Made by a program: the position numbers and the translations under genes. A DNA stretch of 64,000 nucleotides from Pascua guehoae. Lineage: Eukaryota > Basidiomycota > Tremellomycetes > Trichosporonales > Trichosporonaceae. Below, in pieces: positions 22,277 to 33,838 of the stretch. Numbering within the stretch: position 1 is the stretch's first letter; each line of letters begins with the position of its first letter. The stretch is from assembly GCA_001600415.1 (NCBI GenBank), contig BCJX01000001.1, forward strand, positions 2,551,532-2,615,531, given 5' to 3'. Under the pieces are notes generated by a model, which worked only from the letters and a program-made list of their open reading frames with translations, ran no database searches and was not told the origin of the DNA.

Positions 22277-24781
22277 CTATCGCCAACCAGCACTCTGCTT
22301 CCTCCCCCCAGCGTCTCCTCTACGCACATCTCCTCCGCGCGCATCTCCTTTGCGCACATCTCCTCCGCGCGCGTCTCCTGCGTTCCCCCAGTACCTGACC
22401 ACCTTGGCAGCCTCAGCCTGGATCCGTTCGAGACGCTCCTTCTCGCCATCCTTTGGTGTGACGAGCAGGCGCTCGGTAGCCGTGACAATCTCCTTTGCGA
22501 GCTTGGCTCTGTCCTCGATCTGGTTCTTGGTTGAACCGGTCAGGCGCAGGCGTTGATGAGGCTGAGTCATGTCGATCACGTCTTCTCCGTGGCGCTTGCC
22601 AGTCGTACCCGTAAAGTGGTTGTGGACTTCGTACCATGGCCCATAGAAAGTGTAGATCGAGAGCGCCTCGCGGACAGCCTGGCGGCCGTTACCCTTACGT
22701 TCGGCTGCGAGCGCCGTCTTGACGAGGCAGAGCATAGCCTCAGCAGTAGGAGAGTGGGGGCGCGGTGCAACCCAGGACTTTCCACGTGCGTCGCGTGGCT
22801 GTCGGTTCGGTGAGGTCCACTTGTACGGCTTGGTCTTTGAGGGCGCGACACCGGTCTCGGCGCCGACGGGCAGGTGAACCATACGGCGGAAGAGGGAGAG
22901 TGCCGCGTCCCAGTCCACGCTCCACCGCGCCGCTTCGAGGACAGCGTGCCATACATCAATTGGCCAGCCGTCCTCTCCTGTCGGCGGCTGGTACATGTCG
23001 AGAATGGCCATGGCCGCGTCCACGTCCTGTGCCGCCGCGAGATTGTGCACCGCAACACGGAGCGCGGGCAGATCGAGGTCGCGCTGGATGTGGCGTTGCT
23101 CAAGGATGAGCTGCGTGTAGTGCGAAGCAAGCGAGGTGCGGCGCACACGGGAGAGGAGGGACATGAGCGCCGTCGCAGAGCGCAAGTTGAGTTTGAAACG
23201 CGGCAGATGTTCCCACGCCGCTGGGAGATCCTTGGCCAGTGCGGCTGGAGTCGCCGATGCGACCCGTGGGGAACCCGGAGCAGACAGGCCCCACAGGCGC
23301 GGGATGAGCATCTCGAGGATGCGCACGTCCTCCGGGCGACCCGAGGCAAAGCACTGCAATGCCGCCAGCGCGAGCTCCTCGTCGAGCTCGCGGCCATCAT
23401 TCCCGCCCTTCGGACCGCACAGGTTGCGCACCGCCTGGTCCCAGAACGACCGCGAAACTGGTCCCAAGTCGATTTGGGGAAGGTTCCCTGCACCATCGGG
23501 ATTGGCGCGACGGTAGTGGTCAATGTTGTTGGCCGCCTTCAGCATTGTCCAGTACGTGATTTGGTCTGGGGCGAGGGGTCCGCGTGGGTCCATAGCGAGG
23601 AAGACACGCTGCATCTCCTCCCACATTCCAAAGCGACCCAAGAACTTGAGGTAAGAGTTCGTCGGCCGGATGTTGACCTCATCGGCATCAAGGGTAGGCG
23701 CCTCCGAAACTGGCTCCTCTGTTAAAGGGTACGAGATACCGAGGTCCTCCTCCTCTGCTGGTTTGGCCTTCGCCATTTCTCGAGCAATGTGGGTTTGGGA
23801 TTGCTCGTAAAGAATGCGAACGCGGTCGAGCGTCTTCGGCTCAGGTCGCTGAGCAGGGGTAAACTGTCCAGTGATGCCAGAGTGTGACAAGCCGGCGTAT
23901 GCGTTGATGAGTGTCGTGAATGTACGAGAAGACGGCTTCGTCCCCTGCTTCTTCATCTGCTCTGTCAGAACGTAGTCCCTGGCAGAATGTCGAACGTGAT
24001 GTGGACATTCTACAAACATTCACGAAGAGACGCGGCCCCAACTTACAGAGTTGAAAACCTTCCACATCCGTTGGTACTTCTTCTCGCGACCCAGAAGCGC
24101 CAGAACGAGATTCCACACTGCGGCATTCACGCTTTTGACTGGTGCCTCGGCAACCATACTGACGACTTCGTCAACCTGCCCCGGAGAGAGGGGCGATTTG
24201 TGCCGTTCAATCCATTTGCGTATCCGCTGCGAGGTCATGAACGGCGTCTGCGACGGTGGCAGGCTTTTCGCCTGACGTCCTGGTCGGTCGCGGGGTCCGC
24301 GTCGTTCGCGGAAGTCGGCGCGTCCTTGTGACTCTGCGGCTCCATCAAGGAGAATGCGTTCGGGTCGTCGAAGGCGATCACCCATGTCACCACGTTGTGT
24401 ACTCCCTCTGGGACCACTGTTGCCACGGGCATAACGGTCGCTACGGTCGCCGCGAGCATGACGGTCGCGTCCACGGCCCAAGCCATAGCTGTCACCACCA
24501 TCTACCCGGTCCTCTCCGTCACGGCGGTCACGACGGCTCTCCTTCTGCATAGGAGCTGCCTCCATGATTTGGTTGAGCTGATCCAAGCTTGAAAGCTCTG
24601 TTGCACGAGTTGCTCGACTCGCGCGTCCGCTTATGACCGCGTCACGAACATTGCGTTTCTGGTCCTTGGTGCCATACCGCACAACGCTGTCGTGGAACTC
24701 GCGAAAAGAAGGAAGAGCAGTCGCGGGTAATGTTGTCGCACGCCTTGCTGGCCCAACGGCCAGGCGGGTGAGGGCGAACAT
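22277..24781 (-). CDS. Pentatricopeptide-repeat protein, probably mitochondrial
   Basis: PPR proteins bind organellar RNA and act in its processing or translation. Exons 24047..24781 and 22277..23956; 804 aa. The ATG at 24781 is chosen because it begins a mitochondrial-type presequence (MFALTRLAVGPARRATTLP); in-frame ATGs upstream extend into the promoter. Residues 100-190 form an Arg/Asp/Gly-rich low-complexity region. PPR-like helices start where the exons join: VFNS|MKKQGTKPSSRTFTTL matches the 35-residue consensus, and YLKFLGRFGMWEEM and TYWTMLKAANN follow. The very C-terminus is a repeated Gly-Asp-Ala-Arg unit encoded by a DNA minisatellite. The specific target is unknown. It is divergent from PHS1. 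Confidence 0.82.
22314..22378. repeat. 15-bp minisatellite inside the PPR gene
   Basis: Four units beginning TCTCCT, each 15 bp, plus a partial fifth. Units alternate between CGCGCGCA and TGCGCACA endings, giving a 30-bp higher-order period. On the coding strand this encodes GDARGGDVRK-type repeats at the C-terminus. Confidence 0.85.
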
Positions 24782-25034
24782 GAGCTGGGTTTGTAGCAAG
24801 GAGAGTGGTAGAGTGTTGTTGGGTGGCCAAACTCGCGTGAACTTGGCTTCCAACTTTTGCATCATCGGCGTCAAGGTCACGTGATTCATCGGCACCGTTT
24901 CGGCAAATGGATGAAGCGGCCCGGCCCATCCAGCGCGATCGACGACGGCGATGAATCACAATCGCCTGTTCCAAAGATCCGTGACGTCTCGAATCTCCAT
25001 ACAACCCACTTACATTCTCACAACTTCATCCACA
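24782..25034. promoter_or_regulatory. Divergent PPR/PHS1 promoter with CACGTG site
   Basis: The 253-bp interval contains GTCACGTGATT at 24876-24886, identical to the site in the HUS1/UTP6 promoter. The site lies 95 bases above the PPR start and about 150 bases above the PHS1 start. Confidence 0.6.
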
Positions 25035-26184
25035 ATGCCATCCAAGGCGGCCGCATCTGCGTCTCCCCGCAAACCAAAGTCCAAGCCCAAGGGTGGGTCC
25101 TCACTCTATCGTATCCCGCTGACAGTAGGCTTGACGCCGACCAAGGTCTACCTGATCTTGTTCAACACTCTGTCGACTCTGGCGTGGCTCCGCGTCCTCG
25201 TCCTCTCGGTGTGGTTCATTCTCACGCCGCGCACGACCACCCCCGGATGGCAAATTCTTGGACAGAGCGCCCGTCATGGCCAGGTGCCATGGAACTATAT
25301 TGCTGCTGCTGCCGACCACCTTTCGGGAAGCTACGACTTCCACGGCCTCGGCGAGTGGGTCAAGTGGACGCAGACCCTCGCCATCATGGAGGTTGTGCAC
25401 GCTGCGCTTGGTCTTGTTCGCTCGCCTGTCGGTACCGTGGCAAGCCAGGTGGCGAGCCGACTCTGGGCAGTGTGGGGCGTTGTGGAGATGGTCCCTGAGG
25501 TGAGTGGACGTGTGGGGTTCATGGGCAATAGGCGCAACACAAAGGTCCTTGACCCCACATTGGCGTCATTGGGCATTTGGTCTGCACCTTACCTTGGTCC
25601 TTTCGTAGAGTGAAGCCCCACTAATGCCCAGACCCACAACCACCCCCTCTTCACGACCATGGTGACTGCCTGGTCCCTGGCCGAACTCGTTCGCTACCCG
25701 CTGTACGCTCTCGGCCTGCTCAACATTGAGGTCTACGCGCTCAACTGGCTGCGCTACACTCTCTTCCTCGTTCTTTACCCAATCGGTGCCTCAAGCGAGG
25801 CATTCCTCTCCTTCTCGACTCTCCCTCCTCTCCGCACACTCCCTTACATTCCTCGTGTTCTTCACTACTTCCACTCGGCGGTCCACTCGCTTCCCAAGCC
25901 TCTCATTCGTACAATGATGAACACCGCCCCTGGCCGCTCACTCCTCTGGAGCATTGCTCAGGCTCGCGCGGCAAAGGCTTCTGGCGGCGTCAGGTGGACT
26001 CCCATCCAGGCAGCCCGTCTCTTCCTCTTCTTCATCTGGTGGCCTGGTACGTCTTCCCCGTTTACTCATGACTACGCTGACTGGTCCAACAGCGCTCTAC
26101 GTTCTTTACACGTACATGCTCAAGCAGCGCCGCAAGTTCTTCTCCAAGAGCAAGGTTGTCGGTGGGGCCAACAAGGCCAACTAA
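25035..26184 (+). CDS. PHS1: Very-long-chain (3R)-3-hydroxyacyl-CoA dehydratase Phs1
   Basis: Phs1 dehydrates 3-hydroxyacyl-CoA in the third step of very-long-chain fatty-acid elongation in the ER membrane. Exons 25035..25499, 25632..26046, 26093..26184; 323 aa. Several hydrophobic segments span the protein. The family core is clear: YLILFNTLSTLAW, then VEMVPETHNHPLFTT, SLAELVRYPLYAL, and the catalytic block LRYTLFLVLYPIGASSE, where Tyr204 and Glu211 match yeast Tyr149 and Glu156 in spacing. The C-terminal helix ends in a Lys-rich tail (KQRRKFFSKSK). The N-terminal 25 residues are a basic Ser/Pro/Lys leader, longer than in yeast. All splice phases close. Confidence 0.92.
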
Positions 26185-27201
26185 AGCCGCTGAATGGGAG
26201 CGGCTGGTGGGCAACGGTGGCGGGTGCTGGGTGACAGCTCCCACGTTACCTACCAACAGCCAATGCTGAGTCGCTTGACCCGCTGTCATCCCTCCTGCCA
26301 ATGTATAAGCACGAAAGGAGGCAAAGGAGGGGTTCGGTGCCGGTGGAGAAAGTTGAGGTGACGATGGTAGGAGCAAGGGGGTGGATTGGGTGTCAACTAG
26401 ATCAATGGCCCAGAAGATCATAGCATAGCGAGAGCACTCCTACCATCTGCTTTTGACGTTATGTAGTATTGATACCCAGCGTTGAGTGATGGATCATAGT
26501 AACAAGCCGTCCCTCCAACTCAAGCGGCATAGGTCCATACGCAACAGCCATATTCTTGTTTCAAAAAGTTGTTCTTGTCAAAACTGACTGCGGTTGTTGG
26601 GTTATTAAGAAGCAGCAAAAAGGATCGAACCGTTAGACGATTCAAGCTTCCGACGGAGACGTGATTCGAACACGCGCGCCCAAAGGGCACCTCCTGACCA
26701 ATGGTAGTAGGTAGCAGGGAGGCGGAGTAACCACTTTCCTACCCCGCCGCTGGGATTTGGATTTGTCGGACACCTTAATTACCTCTCCCTGACAACCTAT
26801 GATAGAACAATCGAGCCACAACCTTGTATTCTTTCCATTCGACCGATTGCCGGCTGCGTTCTGTATAGTAGAAACAGTAGTGAGCGCGTGAGCTAGCAAT
26901 GATGAGTATCCGATGTGGCAGATGGTGGTGGAGTGTTGGGAGCATGACGCTGGGTGAGGGTTATTCTGCCTGACCGCCTTTCTCCCACGGTACGAGCATT
27001 CGCGAAGTCGTAGCCTCTTTTCAGCGGCTTCACACCTATGGTCACCGACCCTCGAATGTTGTAGGCTAGATCGCGCGTGCCATTCAGTAACGGTGCCGGG
27101 GGTCAGTAAACTTGGGTTTGGTCACATGTGGTTCAATCGTTGGGTGCGCCACCTGCTATCCACTCTGCATTTTCCTCCTCGTACAAGGCGCTGTTTATAA
27201 T
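26185..27201. other. Intergenic, with decayed tRNA-like sequence
   Basis: One kilobase between the convergent PHS1 and HNT1 genes. The only structure I see is a tRNA-Ser-like remnant at 26652-26787. Confidence 0.5.
26652..26787 (-). pseudogene. Possible decayed tRNA-Ser
   Basis: The minus strand has a T arm (GCGTGTTCGAATCACGT), the 3' acceptor strand CTCCGTC, a variable-arm-like GCCCTTTGGGC hairpin, and upstream GGTAATTAAGGTGTCCGAC resembling a serine D arm. The 5' acceptor strand GACGGAG is missing and the anticodon stem does not pair, so it is probably dead. Confidence 0.3.
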
Positions 27202-28842
27202 TTACAGGCGCTTCTTCATCTCCTCGTACGTGGCCTTGACCTCGTCCATGGTCGACTGTTTGGTTAGCACTAGACGTGGGCATAGAGGGGGAAGGCCGCG
27301 GGGGGAAAGGCTGATTGCCACATCGCCATCCTCGAATGTGGCAAGCGCTGCCTCCTTGTTACCGACGACAGCGAGCTCGTCCTTGTCCGTCTGGCTGAAC
27401 CGACAAGTCTACAGCAGGCTGTAGCTTCAATCCGACATTAACTCACACCCTGGCCTGCGGGGTCAGCGAAATTGCCCGCAATCACACCCCTGGCAAGTCC
27501 CGACTGCGATCTCCTCCTCCTCTGGCCAACATTTGCCCTCCGCGCTCGTCCATCTGCTTCCCAACCTACAGAACCATCTCCGCCTGCTGAAAACGGCCTT
27601 CCCCATGCCACGGGCTGCCAACCGCCAAATTTGGCGGCTGTACCGCCACATTTCACCGCCACATGCCACAACTCATTCCGCCACACCTCCCACCTCTCCA
27701 CAAACCAAATAAACCACTTACCTGGCCAACCGATAACAAGACCAGCCTTGTCCGAAGCATCGGGCTTTGGCAGGACGTGGAAGTGCACGTGCGGGACCTC
27801 CTGCGCGCGTTAGAATGCATAGAAGAACGTGTAGAAGAGGCAGGAAAGCGAGGGGGGAGTGGGAGGTCGCGTTGGAAGACGAAGAAAAACAAATCCCGCG
27901 TTTCTTGGGATTTTCCTTTCCACACGCCTCCACACCGCATCCGGCATGTACCTGCTGCTAAAACCAGCCTCTGTCTATGCAGAAGCAGCTATTAGGCCAG
28001 CAGTGAGTGAATGCATGGCAGGTGGGAAGTCACCATCTGCCCGAGTCGAAGGTTTGCAGAGCCTCTACTCACCTGGTGGGCGGCACGGCCGTTGTTCTGC
28101 CATCAGTATGGTCCCTGCGGTACCTCTTGTACTCACCTGGAGGATGTTGTAGTTCTCGGCACCCTGCTGTAAGCCTCCAGACGAGCATCTGTACTCACCG
28201 TCGCCGCGGCGATCTTCTTGCAGGTCGGGAGGATGTCGGCCATCTGGTTGTCCGGGAGGTCCGTGAGCTTCTCGGCGTGGTCTAGGGTTAGAATTGAACA
28301 TGCACGGAGCACTTGTCGGCCGATTGCTCTGCGGTGGAGTAGATAGACCGTCGTTGATTTCGAAGGTAGAGTAGGGAGCCGGGGGAGGGGCGTGTGATTG
28401 TGGCAGTAGCACGACAAGAGCTATGCGTCTCCTCAACAGTCGGCCGCAGTGATCCTCAATAATTCCCCAATCATGGCCTCACTGCCATCACCGTACTCCA
28501 CTCACACTTGGGAATCACGACGGCGTGGCCCTTGGCGATGGGGCCAATGTCCATGAACGCAAGGGCCGTCTCGGTCTCGAGGAGCTTAAAGCTGTGGGTC
28601 AGTCTCCGTCGATGGTAATGGGACCGGGGCCCAAAACGACTTGGGCGTGCTACACTCACCAAGGGATCTCGCCTGCATGATGATCAACGTCAGCATCAAA
28701 GGCAACTGGTCAAGCGAGTCGGACTGAGGCCCAAGGTCCAGGGCAGAGATAGCGATACAAACCCTTGACGATCTTGCAGAAGATGCACCTGTATATCAGA
28801 ATTGGGCTTGTGGGCTAGAACTCACGAAGCGACGGAGGACAT
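27202..28842 (-). CDS. HNT1: HIT-family adenosine phosphoramidase (Hnt1/HINT type)
   Basis: Hnt1 hydrolyses adenosine 5'-phosphoramidate and related AMP conjugates. Eleven exons on the minus strand: 28826..28842, 28763..28788, 28660..28672, 28506..28591, 28199..28281, 28137..28163, 28073..28096, 27722..27800, 27447..27454, 27322..27390, 27202..27255; 161 aa. HIT landmarks: CIFCKIVKGEIPC, FKLLETETALAFMDI, GHAVVIPKYH, NYNILQNNG, and the catalytic histidine triad HVHFHV. Four exons are under 27 nt (17, 26, 13 and 8), each needed to keep the domain in frame. The stretch after the triad (last three exons) is least certain, notably the donor at 27321 (GTGGCA). The first eight exons are well supported by homology. 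Confidence 0.85.
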
Positions 28843-29547
28843 GTTGGTCTGTTAGGTGATGGTAGCTGAGGACAGTGAGGTGTTGTTCGAGGGAGACGGA
28901 TGGTGCTCGTGTTGGGGTTGTCGCCCACTTAACTACGCGCCAGGTGTGTCCCAAAGGGTAGCCTGCAGCCTATGACGTCCGTGACTTTCACCAGAAGGGT
29001 CAGGAAACAATTGGATCCATTGGAGTCAAAGTGCCACATACCGTGGGAAACTAACCCTGGATGAAACACGGTACATACGGAACCAAATAGCCTCTGTATT
29101 GAAAGTTAATTGAATTTCCACCCCTGAGGCGCCACAAGCGCGCCGTGAGCGACACCCATTCAGCAGTGACTTGCACAAAAACACACCCAAGTCCATGCTT
29201 AGCATTTCTGTCTGGTGTGTGAAAGTAGAGCATTCTATAAGGTTAGAGGACCTTGCCGTGCGGAGAATCGAACTCGCGTGCATTGCGAGGTGTGTTTTGT
29301 GTGGTAGATGTATCCAGGATGTGAAACGGGATGGAGTTCGGCCAATCTCCGTCGGGCCCGACGACCCGAAACCTCGCTGATCAGGTCGACTCGATCGGCC
29401 GAAGTTGGAATATCGACTAGATCGTTGGCTGTAGATAAAAGGCAGTCTCGGTGTTCAACCGATTCTTCGACACCAAGCAGCCCCCCTCCCCCCTCTTCCT
29501 CCCCATCCCGTTCTGCCCCCCACCGTACCACTGTACTACCCCCAGCC
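28843..29547. other. Divergent HNT1/methyltransferase intergenic
   Basis: 705 bp. A tRNA-like T-loop fragment (GAGTTCGATTC) occurs on the minus strand near 29262-29272 but no full cloverleaf forms. I see nothing else. Confidence 0.5.
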
Positions 29548-31107
29548 ATGTCCACCACACGCGACAACACCCTTACACAGCACGACCCGTCCAAGTACTC
29601 GAAGCACGCCAACTTTGTCTACTCGGCAAAGTACACGACGGCAGTGCTCGACCTGCTGGCGCCGCAGCGTGGGGAGCGAATCGCCGACCTCGGATGCGGC
29701 ACGGGCCAACTGACTGAGACTATCCGCGGGCATGTCGGCGAGGGCGGCGAGGTCGTCGGTATCGACTCGAACGGCGAGATGGTGAGTGAGCCCCGATGAC
29801 TGTGGAGCTAGAGTATGGGCAAGAGAGACATCCTCTCGTGTTGTGATCATCACCGCGCTCGGTCTCTTAACTGGCTCATCCCAGTACCATCGCTGTCACC
29901 ACCGTCTGACCCCCACTTACACCAGCTCGCCAAGGCCCGCAAGTCTGTCTCGGCAGAGGACATTACATACCTCCAGGCCGACATCCAAGACTACCGCTCG
30001 CTCCCAGCCGAGCTTGAGGGCACGTTTGACGCAGTCTTCTCATCCGCCACGTTCCACTGGTGCAAGGCCAACCCAGGCGGCGTGGTCGACACGATCAAGT
30101 GGCTCCTCAAGCCCGGAGGCCGCGTCGCCTTTGAAATGGGCGGTTTTGGCAATACGTGCGTCTTGCTTCCTGGGACGAAGTTTCCCTTTCTCTGAGGTTG
30201 CCTGTGGGCTATGCGCTTCCGACGTCTGTCGGAGGCGAGCAGGAGTGGCACAGAGATCCTGTGATGGCAGGTTGCACGCACGGGGGTGTTTCTGCGGCCT
30301 GGTCTTCATCCTACACAGAGCCGTCATCCCCAATACCTGCGTGCAACTCTCCGATCTGTGTCGGAACCGTACAGGAACCGGCGGCTAGCGGGTAGTTGCC
30401 TCGGCGAGACATATTTGCTAGTTGTGTGCCACAGTCCAGGCCCACACCGACCCCCCACAGCCATGAACCGTGGGGCACCACAATACAGCAACCGTTCCCC
30501 ACATTGTTGCATCCGCTCCCCACATCTTCATCCATCGCGACTGAGCCCCACTGACATCCCAGCGTCGGCGTGCGGGCCGCACTTCACGAGGTCCTCCGCC
30601 GCCGTGGTGTAGACCCCCTCCCCCTCGACCCATGGTACTTTCCCACGGCGGAACAGCAGACTGCGGTGAGTCTCTGGTTCAGTTCGTAGGGCATATTTCG
30701 GTATGGTACATTGGGTCGTTGTTCGGCAGTGCAACCCCACCCTCGTCCTCGTTCCCATTCCCTCGGCGCAAGCATTCTGCTGACCTCAGCTCATCAAGGC
30801 ACACGGTCTCACACCCGGCGAGGTCGCGCTGTACCCGCGCCCCACGCCGCTCCCTACAGACCTCGTCGGGTGGCTCCAGACCTTCACTCGCACGACGTTC
30901 TTCGCGGGATACCCAGAGGAGGAGGCGGTCACGATGATGCACGAGGTCGCCGATATCTGTCGTCCAGACGCCTATTGGAACAACGCCTACCCGGGAACTG
31001 GCGCCGACGCGCCCGCGAGTTCCCAGAGCAAGGAGGAAGGGAGCGAGAAGACTGAGGGCTGGGAGATCATGTACGTCCGCCTCAGGGGATCGGCACGTAA
31101 AGAGTAG
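29548..31107 (+). CDS. Class I SAM-dependent methyltransferase
   Basis: A cytosolic class I methyltransferase of the trans-aconitate/UbiE-like group; the acceptor is unknown. Exons 29548..29781, 29926..30155, 30563..30665, 30790..31107; 294 aa. The SAM-binding motif I is ADLGCGTGQ (about residues 49-57), followed by GIDSNGEM (motif post-I) and FDAVFSSATFHWCKAN, where the conserved HW is typical of trans-aconitate methyltransferase relatives. WLLKPGGRVAFEMGG is motif III. The C-terminal part (LYPRPTPLPTDLVGWLQTF, then FFAGYPEEE) also matches that group. Intron 2 is 407 nt, long for this genome. All phases close. Confidence 0.85.
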
Positions 31108-32127
31108 AAGGACAATGGTAATTTCGCTTTCTTGTATCTTGAAGCCTGGGTTTCGTGCTCCACCCGTTGCTACTATATTGATTTAGCTGCAACATGGATC
31201 TTCAATCCCTGGGAGCAAGTCGTCATACATCGAGTGGGTGTCGTGTCAAAGGAGGTCACAAACTTCTTTGGAAGAAGAAGCTGATTCCGGATAAGGGGGG
31301 AGCGGCCGCTGTTGGTGCTAGCTCTGGTTGAGGAAGGGAAGGTCGACTATGGAAGGTCGACTATGGAAGGTCGAGTAGGGAAAGTCGAATACAGAACTCC
31401 AGGGAGATGGTCAGTCAAAGCCATCAACCCTGTAGCGTCCATCACCCTCCGGTGGCAATGGAATGCCAGACGAGCAAAGGGTGGCTTACAAAGCCGAGTC
31501 AAAATGTTGTGGCTGGATGCAACTATGTGCACACCGTCGTGTGTCAAGCTCTACCAAGTGTCACACTGTGTCAGCGCTACAGGTGCGTTCAGAAAGTCGT
31601 GAGACTGCCACAGTGAGGCCCGCACGACTACCCTGTAGGTCGCGCGTGGGCATCGTGGAAACTGCAGTGATGCACAGGATCTCACAACATGTCGGTGACA
31701 ACCAACCGAATCGAGCTGTAGCCCATGTAGTCCCTTGATGGCAACAGTTCATGCTGTCACAGAGGGTCACAGCCGCACGGCCCGTTCCTTCCCGGCGCGC
31801 TTTGGGTATCAGCGGGGTGAGAGGGTCGGGAGGGTAACGGAACGGGGGGGTGGGGTTGGGGGCTTTGGAGCCGAGGCCAGGTTGTCATGTGGGCTGGGCA
31901 TTAAGTATCGCGATAGGACGATACATGGAGTGAAGAGAAGAGAAGAGGGTGGGCTAGTGTACAGTAATGGTGTCATGATGGCCACGGCGATAAGGACGAC
32001 TTGTTTCTTATCTATTGAAGTTGATTCGGCTAAAATCTGACCATTCCGGCAGCGTCGGTCATCCAGTGATTGCAAAACATCTCTACCACAACTACGAAGA
32101 GTGAATGAACCCACGCGGTGCTATTTT
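31108..32127. other. Intergenic between convergent genes
   Basis: One kilobase between two convergent genes. It holds the tandem repeat at 31337-31392. I see no gene. Confidence 0.5.
31337..31392. repeat. Four 14-bp tandem units
   Basis: Two exact copies of GGAAGGTCGACTAT, then two diverged copies (GGAAGGTCGAGTAG, GGAAAGTCGAATAC). The units contain GTCGAC in the exact copies. Confidence 0.8.
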
Positions 32128-33130
32128 CTACTCCCACAGTGCGACAAGGCGCACCTCTATGCTCTCCCTCGGCACGACGAGCTCTGGGGCAACACCCTCG
32201 GCATCGTTATCCACAGCCACCGCGACGTGTCCACAGTACAGGGCGCTCCCGTCCTTGCCCTGCTCCGTGTCGTAGCACTTGAGAAAGATGACCTCGTCCG
32301 GCCTCTGGTGGCGGATGTAAGCCCACTCCTGCCCCTCCGAGTGGTGCATGTCGAGGCCGATGCCAAACTGGCTGGCGTGCTTGGACAGGTCGTCTGGTCC
32401 GATCTTGCGGAAGTCGAGCATGGCCAAGGGGGCGTTTGTCACGGGCCCCGACAAGGGACGCCAGAGGTTGACAATCTGCGCGCGCTTGAATGTGCCGGCG
32501 TCGGCACCCGCTGCCTTGCCCACCAGTTGACGGCCCCATACCTGGTGGCGCGGCGGTCAGGGTTTGATACTATCTCTGGACTAATTTGGATACCAAGGAC
32601 TCACCTCGTCCTGGTCAACGTGCGCCACGCTGGCAATGGGCTGGGTCCGCTCCGTAGGGACGCTCCCCTCTTCTGGTGCTTGCTGCTTGGGCACATGCTT
32701 GAGCTTGACTTCGGGGTCGTTCTTGCGGCACACCGAGTTCCACGCAATGACACGGGTGCATCCGATGGCCTCGCGGAGGAGCCTGGGATGTTAGGTCTCA
32801 TCCGGTGGCTGGTATGCGAGTCCCAACTCACTCTGCCGTCTCCTCCAGATATGCTGCGGTGCCTTCGACGCTCGGGACTGCGTCGAGATGCTTGCTCTGG
32901 TGTCGCGCGATCGCGAATCCACGGCGAGCAAGCTGGTCGTCGACCGTCTCGAGAGACTCTGTCGAGAGCTCGGGGCGGAGGTCTGTCACAGGCAGCCGAA
33001 GAGCCTCAGTCGGGCGGGTCACGTCCGGGTTGTACGTCAGGTAGATGGACGGGTCATGGTCGAGCCGGGCATTGGGGAGTGTGAATGAGATAACAGCTGT
33101 GAGGCTATCATCAGCAGTCGTACAAGTCAT
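32128..33130 (-). CDS. CmcJ/AsaB-type Fe(II) oxygenase-like protein
   Basis: It resembles the fungal GA4-desaturase/AsaB/CmcJ family, often annotated as hydroxylase or methyltransferase and found in secondary-metabolite loci; the fold is 2-oxoglutarate/Fe(II) oxygenase-like. Exons 32832..33130, 32605..32782, 32128..32541; 296 aa. Family pattern: TLPNARLDHDPSIYL (N-terminal), TRVIAWNSVCR, HVDQDE (His-X-Asp metal motif), NLWRPLSGPVTNAPLAM, DFRKIGPDDL, GIGLDMHH, EWAYIRHQRPDEVIFLKCYD, and PRESIEVRLVAL at the C-terminus, which supplies the distal Arg. The distal His is likely in LYCGHVAVAV. The substrate is unknown. It is divergent from the NCS1 permease, about 0.7 kb apart. Confidence 0.82.
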
Positions 33131-33838
33131 GGTGCTGGGAAGATAGTGGTTGGGAGGAGAAGAAGCGTAGAGATGGTGGGATATCTGTCCACGACAAAAA
33201 AGGTAAACTGCATCGCAGGCATGGATCCGATACATCGCTTCTCGATAAAGGCATAGCAGCCTAGCAGACACGGCCCCCGGATGCCGCAGAGTTGTCCGAG
33301 CCTGTACGGCAACATGGAGCTCCACCATGTGCCTACGACCTGGACGTGGCCCGAAAGTGTGCCGTTTTAAGGCGTTGGGTTCTATCGACGAGTGCCAAAG
33401 CCGGCCTGGCCGGAACTCAAGTGTCACGTCTGGGTCTGGATACTCTGGTACAGAGATCGACGATCTTGCATTGAAAACGGGAGGCATGCGGCCCTGGCCT
33501 TGTCGTGCCTGATGGTGCCGCTAGTGCAGGCAGACCGCATGATGTCTTGGCAAAGCTTGAAGATGCACCATGTGGGGCCATGCCGTCGGCTAACAACACC
33601 CTAAGCCCCAACTGGGCCAACTGAACCGCAGCTATTCCTCTGCACAGCAGCGAAAAGGCTGACAATCTTAAAAAATCCTCGTTTGGTCCCGATAACATCG
33701 GCTCTGGTAGCATGTGCAACCATCCAAACGCCAAGGATGCATCACACTTTAAGAGAGCAAGACCTTAAAGCTCGCAAGAGCGAGCACCCCTCGTTTGTCC
33801 AACTTTTACGACCCCCCGACCAAATATCCATACTCGCC
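33131..33838. promoter_or_regulatory. Divergent oxygenase/permease intergenic
   Basis: 708 bp holding both promoters. I see no recognisable operator. Confidence 0.5.

Noticed and set aside
29255..29300. tRNA-like T loop GAGTTCGATTC on the minus strand
   Set aside because: The 5' acceptor and D arm are absent and the T stem has two mismatches, so no cloverleaf forms.
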